In this document: piece after piece, positions 8,838-22,400 of the stretch
Layout: each line of letters begins with the position of its first letter
Numbering within the stretch: the stretch's first letter is position 1
NCBI RefSeq assembly: GCF_013364215.1
Contig: NZ_CP054923.1
Coordinates: 6,324,001-6,388,000, forward strand
DNA from: Verrucosispora sp. NA02020
Lineage (GTDB): Bacteria; Actinomycetota; Actinomycetes; Mycobacteriales; Micromonosporaceae
DNA: 64,000 nucleotides
Reading direction: 5' to 3'
The notes under the pieces: model-generated
Told to the model about the DNA's origin: nothing
The model's database searches: none
Seen by the model: only the letters and a program-made list of their open reading frames with translations
Made by a program: the position numbers and the translations under genes

Positions 8838-9788
8838 ATGCGGGTCACTGTCTTCACCGAACCGCACCGGGGTGCCAGCTACGACGACCAGCTCCGCTTC
8901 GCCCGACTCGCCGAGGACGGCGGTTTCGAGGCATTCCTCCGCGCCGACCACTACCAGTCGATGAGTGACGCGCCGGCGCTGCCCGGCCCGACCGACGCCT
9001 GGCTGACGCTCGCCGCGCTCGCCCGGGAGACCAGCCGGATCCGGCTCGGCACCCTGGTCACCTCCGCGACCTTCCGGCTGCCCGGTCCGCTCGCGGTGAT
9101 GGTGGCCCAGGTGGACCAGATGAGCGGCGGCCGGGTCGAGCTGGGCATCGGCGCCGGATGGTACGCCCGCGAGCACACCTCGTACGGCATCCCGTTCCCC
9201 GGCACCAGCGAACGCTTCGACCGGCTCACCGAGCAGCTCGACGTACTCACCGGACTGTGGCGGACCCCGTCGGGCAGCACGTACAGCTACAGCGGCGACC
9301 ACTACCAGTTGGTGGACGCCCCGGCGCTGCCCAAGCCGGTGCAGACCCCGGGGCCGCCGATCATCATCGGCGGACGCGGTCCCAAGCGCACCCCGGACCT
9401 GGCGGCCCGCTTCGCCGACGAGTTCAACGTGCCCTTCACCGACGTCGCCCGGACCGCCGAGTCCTACGAGCGGGTACGCGAGGCGTGCGACCGGGTCGAC
9501 CGCGCCGGCACCGGCCGGGCACCGCTGGTGCTCTCCGCCGGCATCGTGGTGGCGATCGGACGCACCGACGCCCAGGCCCGACGACGGGCGGCACCACTGC
9601 ACGTGACCAGCGCCCTCCCACCCGAGGAGGCGGTGGTCGGCTCTCCGGAACAACTGGTCGACCGGATCGGCGAGTTCGCGGCCGTCGGCACCGCCCGCGT
9701 ACACCTGCGGTTGGTCGACCTCGACGACCTGGACCACCTGGAGCTGATCGCGGCCGAGGTGCTGCCCCGACTGGAGGGAACCCGATGA
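8838..9788 (+). CDS. LLM-class F420-dependent oxidoreductase
   Basis: A 316-residue luciferase-like TIM-barrel protein. It begins MRVTVFTEPHRGASYDD and shows family landmarks: FEAFLRADHY, RIRLGTLVTS, GRVELGIGAGWYAREHTSYG and PPIIIGGRGPKRTPDLAARFADEFN. Actinobacterial members of this type normally use coenzyme F420 rather than FMN; no residue seen here proves the cofactor. An in-frame GTG six bases upstream overlaps the ATPase stop (GTGA) and could be the real start. The last four bases overlap the cupin gene (ATGA). Placement in an importer operon suggests it modifies the imported compound. Confidence 0.88.
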   Translation: MRVTVFTEPHRGASYDDQLRFARLAEDGGFEAFLRADHYQSMSDAPALPGPTDAWLTLAALARETSRIRLGTLVTSATFRLPGPLAVMVAQVDQMSGGRVELGIGAGWYAREHTSYGIPFPGTSERFDRLTEQLDVLTGLWRTPSGSTYSYSGDHYQLVDAPALPKPVQTPGPPIIIGGRGPKRTPDLAARFADEFNVPFTDVARTAESYERVREACDRVDRAGTGRAPLVLSAGIVVAIGRTDAQARRRAAPLHVTSALPPEEAVVGSPEQLVDRIGEFAAVGTARVHLRLVDLDDLDHLELIAAEVLPRLEGTR

Positions 9789-10096
9789 CCGAGACCCCCC
9801 TCGACCTGCCCACGCTCGGCCCGGTGGGCCAGGAGGTCGTCTTCGAGAACGACCGGGTCCGGGTCTGGCACATCCGGCTGGAGCCGGGCGAGCGGCAGCC
9901 GCTGCACCGGCACGACCACCCCTATCTGGTGGTGGCGGTGCAGGGTGCGAAGAACGTGGTGCAGACCATCGACGGCACCACGATCGACGCGGACGAGCCG
10001 ACCGGCGGCGTGGTCTACCGCGACCCGGGCGCGGTGCACATGCTGACCAACGTCGGGGACACGACATACCTGGCTCGCCTGGTCGAGCTCAAGTAG
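9785..10096 (+). CDS. Small single-domain cupin
   Basis: A 103-residue beta-barrel protein of the cupin superfamily. Motif 1 is present as PLHRHDHPYLVVAVQG, with the two metal-type histidines but without the usual glutamate, and motif 2 as PGAVHMLTN. It starts at an ATG overlapping the stop of the oxidoreductase gene by 4 bases, so the two proteins are probably made together. Such cupins may be metal-dependent oxygenases, isomerases or ligand-binding proteins. The incomplete first motif leaves catalysis uncertain. Confidence 0.75.
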   Translation: MTETPLDLPTLGPVGQEVVFENDRVRVWHIRLEPGERQPLHRHDHPYLVVAVQGAKNVVQTIDGTTIDADEPTGGVVYRDPGAVHMLTNVGDTTYLARLVELK

Positions 10097-10164
10097 ACCC
10101 GCCGGACGCAGGTAGCAGCCGTCCCACGGCGCGCCGGTGGCGATCGGCCGCCACGGACCGTAAC

Positions 10165-12714
10165 GTGCCGACCATGGCCCATCGGACCTTGAGCCGGCTA
10201 CTGCTCACGGCGTTCGGCGTCAGCCTGCTGGCCGCCGCCGGTCAGCTGGGCGTCGCCTTCGGCTTCGGCATTCTCCGCCTCACCGGCGCCTTCACCGGCA
10301 CCACAGTCAACCAGTGGCCGGCCCAACTCGTCTGGGCCGGGTGGTTCGCGGCGAACGCCGCCGTCGTCGGCGCCGTACTCACCGAACGTCTCGCCGAGCG
10401 CCACGGTGGGCTCACCGGTACGCATCGTCAACTGGCCGTGGCGTGCAGCGCCGCGCTGGGAGCCGTCGTGGTGGCGCCGCTGTGCATGCGACCGGCCCGC
10501 GCCGTCGAACTCGTCTCGGTCGACCCGGTCTGGGCCGTCGCCATCTGCGCCGTCCTCGGTGCGGTGGTCGGCGCGGGCGCCGCGCTGGCCGCCCTGCTCC
10601 GGCCGGCCTTCGCCTGGAACATGGCCGGCATCGCCGGCGCGGTGTGGCTGCTGGCGCTGCTGTCCGTCGCACCGTCGCTGGCCGCGACCGGGCCACTGAC
10701 CCCGGTACGCCTCGGCGTGCTGGAACCGAGTTGGCTCTCCGCCGACGCGGCGCAGCGGTTGACCCTGCTGCTCCTGCCGCTGATCGGACTGCTGGCCGGT
10801 GCCGCGACCGGCGCCCTGGCGCGGTGGCGCGGGCAGCCGCCGCTGATCAGCGGCCCGAGCGGGGTGGCCGGGCCGATCCTGGTGGCGTTCGCCTACCTGG
10901 CCGCCGGTCCTGGCGACGCGAGCGATCGATACCAGCTCGCGCCCTACTACGGCGCCCTGATCACGGTCGCGGTCGGTGCCCTCGGGTCGGCCGCCGCCGC
11001 GCTGCTCCCCCTCGCCGTCCTCGACCGCGACACCGCCGACAGCGCCGGGACCGCCATCGAACCGACCGCGATCCTGCAACCTCTGCCGGCCTCCCCCACC
11101 CTGCCGACGTCGGCCGCGCGTCCCGCCGACCGTCCGGCCGGCACCGGGGCCGCCGCCGGGGCCGTCGTGGTGGCCGACCCACCCGGCGGTACGCACACCA
11201 GCCCCGGCCTGCCGACCACCAGCCCCGGCCTGTCGGCCACGGGCGACGTGTCGCCACCGCACTGGCACTGGCCCGGCGAGCCCGCTCCCCCGGTACCCGC
11301 CACGCCGGACGGACCGCCGACCGGCACCTCGCCGAGGCCCGGCGTCCCGATCGCCGCCGGCCCGACCATCGACGGCGACCTCGCATCGGCCGCCGACGGG
11401 ACTTCCTCCGCCGCAGTGGCGGACTCGACCACCGGCACCCCGTCGACCAGCGGCACCCCGTCGGGCAGCGGACGACCGGACGAGTCGGACGCGGACACCG
11501 GCTCCACCGCTGCTGGTCCCCTCTCCGTCGGCGCCGCTCGCGGCGACGTCTCCGACGCGGCCCCCGATTCCGCCATCGGTGCCGACCACGAGACGCCCGA
11601 GACCGACCACGACGCGACCACGGCCGACCGCGACGCGACCACGACCTCCGACCACGGCGCGGTCACCGACGCCGGCCCCGGCGCCACCCGGCCCACCGCC
11701 GTCGACCTGGACACTCTCGGCACACCGGCCCTCGCCGTCCAGGCGACGGACCCGCTGCCGAACGGTCCCGAACGTCCGGACCAGCCGATGACCGGCGCGA
11801 TCAACGGGCCGTCGTCAGGTGGGCCCGACCCGGTCGGCGACGGCGGTGACCTCACCCCGACGGCGGGCCGGGCACCCGGGCGTACCCGCACGCCACGTCC
11901 CCTCGCCGAACCGCCGAACCGGGCCGTGCCGGCAACCCGGTCCGGCGACCAGGCCCGGTCGTCGAGCCCGTTCGACGATCCGAGCCCGAGCGCGTACACG
12001 CCGCCGCCCTGGGCCGGGCCGAACCAGAGCGGCGGTACGGATTCCGCCGACACCGTGCCCGTGCCGCCGGGCGCCGATCCCGCGTCGGCGCACGACGACG
12101 GGGTACCGACCGACGGCGGTCTGCCGGACACGGCGGTGACACCGGCGGCCCGTCCGGCGGAAGGGCCGGAGACCGCACCCTGGCCCCGACACCGCCTCCC
12201 GTTGCCCGACCTGAACACGACGGAGTCCTGGAACGCCTTCGCACCGGCCCGCCGCCCCGACCCGGCCGACGAGACCGCGCCGCCGACCGGATCGGGCACC
12301 GACGGACCGTCGGACGACGCCGCCGACCGGGTCGACTCCACCACCGGGCCCGACCCGGCGGCAGCCGCCCGGGACGTCTCGGCGGCCTTCGCCAGTGCCG
12401 CTCCGGCGGTCTCCACCGACCCGGCGGCAGCCGCCCGCGACCTGACGGCCGCGTTCACCAAACCGCCCGTCCCCCGTGCCGAGCCTGCCGCGCCGGAGCA
12501 CGAGCGGGAGAAGGGCCGCCGGGGACTGTTCCGGCGCAGCCGGCCCCGCCCCGCGGAGACCGAGCCCGCGGAGCAGGAGGAACCGCTCGCCGCGCAGGAC
12601 GAGGAGTACGTCGACTGGGTGGCCGGACTCGGCCGCCCGTCGATCGAGGACGAGCCGCTGCCGAAGGAGACCCGCCGCCGACTGCGGCCGACCGGCCGGC
12701 ACCACCGGGAGTAG
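10165..12714 (+). CDS. Polytopic membrane protein with long disordered C-terminal tail
   Basis: An 849-residue protein of unknown function. Roughly the first 290 residues hold about eight hydrophobic segments, for example LLLTAFGVSLLAAAGQLGVAF and LTLLLLPLIGLLAGAATGAL. The next 500 or so are of low complexity, rich in Pro, Thr, Ala, Gly and Asp, including a run of alternating D-H-D-A-T-T repeats near 11580-11660. The last 60 residues are charged and end EDEPLPKETRRRLRPTGRHHRE. The GTG at 10165 is given as start; the ATG three codons later is equally possible. It converges on thiC with only 12 bases between stops. I do not recognise a named family. Confidence 0.75.
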   Translation: MPTMAHRTLSRLLLTAFGVSLLAAAGQLGVAFGFGILRLTGAFTGTTVNQWPAQLVWAGWFAANAAVVGAVLTERLAERHGGLTGTHRQLAVACSAALGAVVVAPLCMRPARAVELVSVDPVWAVAICAVLGAVVGAGAALAALLRPAFAWNMAGIAGAVWLLALLSVAPSLAATGPLTPVRLGVLEPSWLSADAAQRLTLLLLPLIGLLAGAATGALARWRGQPPLISGPSGVAGPILVAFAYLAAGPGDASDRYQLAPYYGALITVAVGALGSAAAALLPLAVLDRDTADSAGTAIEPTAILQPLPASPTLPTSAARPADRPAGTGAAAGAVVVADPPGGTHTSPGLPTTSPGLSATGDVSPPHWHWPGEPAPPVPATPDGPPTGTSPRPGVPIAAGPTIDGDLASAADGTSSAAVADSTTGTPSTSGTPSGSGRPDESDADTGSTAAGPLSVGAARGDVSDAAPDSAIGADHETPETDHDATTADRDATTTSDHGAVTDAGPGATRPTAVDLDTLGTPALAVQATDPLPNGPERPDQPMTGAINGPSSGGPDPVGDGGDLTPTAGRAPGRTRTPRPLAEPPNRAVPATRSGDQARSSSPFDDPSPSAYTPPPWAGPNQSGGTDSADTVPVPPGADPASAHDDGVPTDGGLPDTAVTPAARPAEGPETAPWPRHRLPLPDLNTTESWNAFAPARRPDPADETAPPTGSGTDGPSDDAADRVDSTTGPDPAAAARDVSAAFASAAPAVSTDPAAAARDLTAAFTKPPVPRAEPAAPEHEREKGRRGLFRRSRPRPAETEPAEQEEPLAAQDEEYVDWVAGLGRPSIEDEPLPKETRRRLRPTGRHHRE

Positions 12715-12726
12715 CCGGGACGGTCG

Positions 12727-14334
<1,608 letters not shown>

Positions 14335-15126
14335 CTAAGCGGACCAGCCGAAGTGGTCCATCGGGCCGCGTCCCGCGCCCAACTCCCAGTCCCGCGCACC
14401 GGCCAGCGCGCGGGTGACGTACTCCTTGGCGGCGGCGACCGCCGCCGGCACCGGGTCGCCCAGTGCCAGCCGCACGGCGGTCGCCGCCGAGAACGAACAA
14501 CCGGTGCCGTGCGTGTGCCGGGTCGGCACCCGTGGGGCCCGCAGCACCGTCGTGCCGTCCGGACCGTGCAGCACGTCCACCGCCTCATCGCCGGTGTCCA
14601 CGTCACCGCCGGTCACGATCACCCACTCGGCTCCGCCCGCCGCCAGCGCCCGCGCCGCCGCCGTCATCTCCGCCACGCCGGTCACCGGCGCCCCGGTGAG
14701 GGCGGCGGCCTCCGCGCTGTTCGGCGTCGCCACCCGGGCGTACGGCAACAGCCGCTCCACCGCCTCCACCACGCCGAGACGATGTCCACTGGTGGCGACC
14801 AGCACCGGGTCGACCACGAGTTGCGGCAACCGACCGGCCGCCGCCGCCTCGGCGATCGCCTGCGCCACCGCCGGCGTACCGAGCATCCCGGTCTTGACCG
14901 CGCGCACCTCGAAGTCGGACAACACGCTGTCCAACTGGTCGCTGACCATCTGCGGCGGCAACGGCAGGACCGCGTCCACCCCCCGGGTGTTCTGCGCGGT
15001 CACTGCGGTGAGCACACTCGTGCCGTACGCACCGAGCGCGGCGAAGACCTTGAGGTCGGCCTGGATGCCGGCACCGGCACCGGAGTCCGAGCCGGCGACG
15101 GTGAGCACGGTGGTCGGGGTTGTCAC
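14335..15126 (-). CDS. thiD: Hydroxymethylpyrimidine/phosphomethylpyrimidine kinase ThiD
   Basis: A 263-residue ribokinase-fold enzyme that phosphorylates HMP and HMP-P to HMP pyrophosphate. The GTG start at 15124-15126 is preceded by GAGGAG; the longer frame would add 23 residues encoded by the neighbouring inverted repeat and is unlikely. Visible motifs: [21 protein letters not shown] at the N-terminus, [14 protein letters not shown] in the middle, [12 protein letters not shown], and the catalytic [14 protein letters not shown] near the C-terminus. It lies between the second ThiE-like gene and thiC. Confidence 0.97.
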   Translation of the reverse strand: MTTPTTVLTVAGSDSGAGAGIQADLKVFAALGAYGTSVLTAVTAQNTRGVDAVLPLPPQMVSDQLDSVLSDFEVRAVKTGMLGTPAVAQAIAEAAAAGRLPQLVVDPVLVATSGHRLGVVEAVERLLPYARVATPNSAEAAALTGAPVTGVAEMTAAARALAAGGAEWVIVTGGDVDTGDEAVDVLHGPDGTTVLRAPRVPTRHTHGTGCSFSAATAVRLALGDPVPAAVAAAKEYVTRALAGARDWELGAGRGPMDHFGWSA

Positions 15127-15169
15127 GTGTCTCCTCTTGGCTTGGTTCTTGCTTGTTCTGGGTTGCGGT

Positions 15170-18348
<3,179 letters not shown>

Positions 18349-18355
<7 letters not shown>

Positions 18356-18975
18356 GTCAACGCTCCGATCAGCTCCGCCGCGACGCGAGCCGGATCGGCG
18401 GCGGCCGAGAGCACACCGACCACCGCCACCCCGTACGCCCCGGCGGCGCGCAGCGCGGGCACGTCCGCCACCGTCACCCCGCCGATGGCGAACACCGGCA
18501 CGGTGACCGCCTCGGCCACGGCCCGCAGCCCGGAGACGCCGATCGCCGGCGGCAACCCGTCCTTGGTGGTGGTGGCCCGGCACGGACCGACGCCCAGATA
18601 GCTCGCGCCGGCACCGACCGCCTCGGTGGCCGAGGCCGGTTCGCGGGCGGTGGCCCCCAGCACGGCGGCCGGGCCGAGCACCTGCCGCGCCGCCGCGACC
18701 GGCAGGTCGTCCGCGCCGACGTGACCACCGGCCGCGCCGGTGGCCAACGCCACGTGCAGCCGGTCGTTGACCAGGCAGTCGACCGCGTACGGCGCGCAGA
18801 GGGCGAGGACCCGTCGGGTCAGGTCGTACGCCTCGCGGTCGGTCGCGGAGTCCTCGACCCGGACCTGCACCAGGAGTTCGGTACGGGCCACCGGCAGTAC
18901 GGCCCGGAGCACGGCGAGCGGATCCCGCCCGGGCCGGGTGTCGGTGATCAGATGCAGTCGTCCCAGGGACGGCAC
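18349..18975 (-). CDS. thiE: Thiamine phosphate synthase ThiE
   Basis: A 208-residue TIM-barrel enzyme joining HMP pyrophosphate and thiazole phosphate. It keeps the NDR motif (CLVNDRLHVAL), GHVGADDLP, the pyrophosphate loop GPCRATTTKDGLPP and FAIGGV. The usual QLREK segment reads VQVRVED, so the conserved lysine is replaced. It is the first gene after the TPP riboswitch; the GTG start is preceded by GGAGGAGAG, the last part of the riboswitch expression platform. Its last codon and stop fall in repeat copy A. Confidence 0.93.
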
Positions 18976-18984
18976 GGCAACTCT

Positions 18985-19072
18985 CCTCCCTGCGCCGGCA
19001 TTACCCGGATCAGGTTCGACGGTCGGGGGCTCACAGCCCCCCTCTCAGCCCGGTCGACCGGGCTCCCGTGGG
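18985..19072 (-). promoter_or_regulatory. TPP riboswitch (THI element)
   Basis: The minus strand carries the conserved TPP aptamer: GGGAGCCC arm, GGGCTGAGAGG (the CUGAGA box), a GGGGGCTGTGAGCCCCC variable stem, ACCGTCGAACCTGATCCGGG (the ACCUGA box) and GTAATGCCGGCGCAGGGA closing P1. It ends immediately before the GGAGGAGAG ribosome site of thiE, so ligand binding probably hides that site and stops translation. It should control the whole thiE-O-S-G-E-D-C operon. Confidence 0.97.
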
Positions 19073-19086
19073 TCACTTGCGTGGCC

Positions 19087-19115
19087 ACCGTACGACAGAT
19101 CCGCTGACCTGCCAA
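19087..19115 (-). promoter_or_regulatory. Promoter of the thiamine operon
   Basis: On the minus strand a -35 hexamer TTGGCA (19110-19115) and a -10 hexamer TACGGT (19087-19092) are separated by exactly 17 bases. The predicted start would be about 8 bases further on, just ahead of the TPP aptamer. Both hexamers fit the vegetative actinobacterial sigma factor. Confidence 0.75.
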
Positions 19116-19150
19116 GGTGCGTCCCGCCAGGGGGGCCTGCTCCGCCGCCG

Positions 19151-19208
19151 GCGTTAGGAGGGGTCCCTTCCTCTACCGCAGGCGTTAGCAGGGGACCCCG
19201 CCTTGCAC
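19151..19208 (+). repeat. 58-bp interspersed repeat, copy B (upstream of thi promoter)
   Basis: A second copy of the element at 18298-18355, in inverted orientation to it. Both contain the identical core starting CCCTTCCTCTACCGCAGGCG. Internally it has two roughly 31-bp units of the form GTTAGNAGGGGNCCC. It lies 36 bases upstream of the thi -35 box and 234 bases before the start of the large secreted-protein gene. Together the two copies bracket thiE, its riboswitch and its promoter. Confidence 0.9.
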
Positions 19209-19441
19209 AGGGGGAATGCGTGCTTCACACATAAAAACGGTAATTACAGCCCACCGATACCGAAACGTTACCCATCGAAACCTTGCCATGGATCGATTCA
19301 GCGGAATTAATTTGTTCAGCGATTCGACATAATGCCGCAACGGAAGCCCTGGCACGGCACTCCGGCTGCGGCTCCATCAGGGACGGTCTTCGGCGAGCCG
19401 GCCCCCGCGACCCCTGTCCGGCAAGGATCAAGGAGACCGGA
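19209..19441 (+). promoter_or_regulatory. AT-richer upstream region of the large secreted protein
   Basis: This stretch between repeat copy B and the start of the multidomain gene is clearly AT-richer than anything near it, especially 19221-19335. It contains two direct repeats of CGAAACNTT at 19261-19269 and 19276-19284, 15 bases apart, which could be operator half-sites. CATAAA (about 19227) and CATAAT (about 19328) resemble -10 boxes but lack well-spaced -35 boxes. AAGGAG at 19430-19435 serves the GTG start at 19442. Confidence 0.4.
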
Positions 19442-22400
19442 GTGTTCCGACCACGCCGTATGCGCGTGCCCATGACCGCCACCCTTCTCACCCTCGGACT
19501 GGCCGCGACCACGCTCGCCGGCGCACCCGCCGCCCAGGCCGCCCCCGTTCCGGTAGCCCAGGCGCCGGCCCCGCAGGCCGAGGCCGACCCGTTCTCGGTG
19601 CTGGTCTTCTCCAAGACCGCCGGCTTCCGGCACGGTTCGATCCCGAGCGGCATCGCCGCCATCCAGCAGCTCGGCGCGGAACACGGGTTCACCGTGGACG
19701 CCACCGAGGACAGCACCGCCTTCACCGACCAGAACCTCGCCGGATACCAGGCGGTGATCTGGCTCTCCACCACCGGTGACGTGCTCAACGCCGACCAGCA
19801 GGCGGCGTTCGAGCGCTACATCCGGGCCGGTGGCGGGTACGCCGGCGTCCACGCCGCCTCCGACACCGAGTACGACTGGGAGTGGTACGGCGGCCTGGTC
19901 GGGGCGTACTTCAACAGCCACCCGGCCAACCAGCAGGCCACGGTCAAGGTGGAGGACCCGGCGCACCCGTCCACCGCGGACCTGCCGGACCGTTGGTCCC
20001 GGTTCGACGAGTGGTACAACTACCGCACCAACCCGCGCGGCAAGGTGCACGTGCTGGCCACGCTGGACGAGACCAGCTACTCCCCCGGCTCCGGCGCGAT
20101 GGGTCACGACCACCCGATCGCCTGGTGCCAGGACTACGACGGCGGCCGGGCCTGGTACACCGGTGGCGGCCACACCAACGAGTCGTACGCCGAGCCGCAG
20201 TTCCTCGGTCATCTGCTCGGCGGCATCCGGACCGCGGCCGGGGTGCAGGACGCCGACTGCGGCGCCTCGCTGACCGCCAGCTTCGAGAAGGTGACGCTGG
20301 ACAGCAACACCAGCAACCCGATGGAGCTGGACGTGGCCGCGGACGGCCGGGTCTTCTACATCGAGCGCGACGGCCGGGTGCAGATCGTCAAGCCGGACAC
20401 CGGCAACACGGTCACCGCCATCGACCTCGACGTCTTCACCGGCAACGAGGACGGGTTGATCGGCATCCGCCTCGACCCGGACTTCGCCACCAACAACTGG
20501 GTGTACCTCTACTACGCCCCGAACGACGGGGTGGCGCGCAACGTGCTGTCCCGGTTCACGGTGAGCGGTGACGCGATCGACGCGGCCTCCGAGAAGGTCG
20601 TCCTCCAGGTCGACACCCAGCGCAACACCTGCTGCCACGCGGGCGGCACCATGACGTTCGACTCGGCCGGCAACCTCTACCTGGCGACCGGTGACAACAC
20701 CAACCCGTTCCAGTCGGACGCGTACACGCCGATCGACGAGCGGCCGGGCCGCGCCGACTACGACGCGCAGCGCACCTCCGGCAACACCAACGACCTGCGC
20801 GGCAAGGTCCTGCGGATCCACCCGGAGGACGACGGGACGTACACCATCCCGGAGGGCAACCTGTTCCCGCCGGGCACCGAGAAGACCCGGCCGGAGATCT
20901 ACGGCATGGGCTTCCGCAACCCGTTCCGGATCGGCATCGACCTGGCCACCGACACCCTCTACGTCGCCGACTACGGTCCGGACGCCGCCTCGGCGAACCC
21001 GAACCGTGGCCCGGCGGGCCTGGTCGAGTGGAACATCGTGGCCGAGGCCGGCAACTACGGCTGGCCGTACTGCCACGGTGGGAACCAGGCGTACAACGAC
21101 TACCAGTTCCCGTCCGGCCCGAGCGGAGCGAAGTTCGACTGCGCCGCCGTGGTGAACAACTCGCCCAACAACACCGGCCTGACCAACCTGCCACCGGCCA
21201 TCGCGGCCACCGTCGACTACGGCTACAGCGGTGACCCCCGGTTCCCGGAGATCGGTGGCGGTGGCGCGCCGATGGGCGGCCCGGTCTACCGGTACGACGC
21301 CGACCTCGACTCGGACCGCAAGTGGCCGGCGTACTACGACGGCAAGGCGCTGCTCGGCGAGTGGAACCAGTCCAAGATGTACACGATGCAGGTCAGCGCC
21401 GACGGGCGGGAACTGGTCGACATCAACCAGTTGCTCACCGGGATGACCTTCATCCGTCCGATGGACTTCGAGTTCGGCCCCGACGGCGCGATGTACCTGA
21501 TCGAGTGGGGCAGCGGCTTCGGCGGCAACAACGACAACTCCGGCGTCTACCGGATCGACTACATCGCCGGTGACCGGGCCCCGATCGCGGTGGCCTCCGC
21601 CGAGCCGACCTCCGGTCCGGCGCCGCTGACGGTCGAGTTCTCCAGCGCCGGGTCACGTGACCCGGACGGCGGCGTGCTGACGTACTCCTGGGCGTTCGGC
21701 GACGGCGGCACCTCCACCGAGGCGAACCCCACCCACACGTACGCCGAGGCCGGCAACTACACCGCCCAGCTCACCGTGACCAACCCCAACGGCCGTACGG
21801 CGGTGGCGAACGTCCCGGTGACCGTGGGCAACACCGCACCGACGGTGGAGATCGAGTTCCCGCCCAACGGTGGCTTCTTCAACTGGGGCGACCAGGTCAA
21901 GTACTCGATCAAGGTGACCGACCCGGAGGACGGCGAGATCGACTGCGCCGACGTCCAGCTCCAGGTGCTGCTCGGGCACGACGAGCACGCGCACCCGCTG
22001 GAGCAGCACACCGGGTGCAGCGGCACGGTGCAGACCCAGCTCGCCGCCGGTCACGGCGCCGAGGCGGACGTCTTCACCGTGCTGGAGGCGACCTACACCG
22101 ACAAGGGCGGCTCCGGCGGCGCCAGCCCGCTGACCGGGCGGATCATCGAGATCCTCCAGCCGAAGCGCAAGCAGGCCGAGTACTTCAGCGACACCGGACG
22201 CACGGCCGACGGCACCGGCGGCGGTGAGCCCGGCGTGCAGCGCGAGGCCACCGGCGATACCGCAGGCGGTGGCGAGAACATCGGCTTCATCGAGGACGGC
22301 GACTGGTGGTCGGTGGACCCGGCCGACCTGACCGAGATCTCCGAGATCCGGTTCCGCGCCTCCTCCGGCGTGGAGGGCGGTGTGATCGAGGTCCGGGCCG

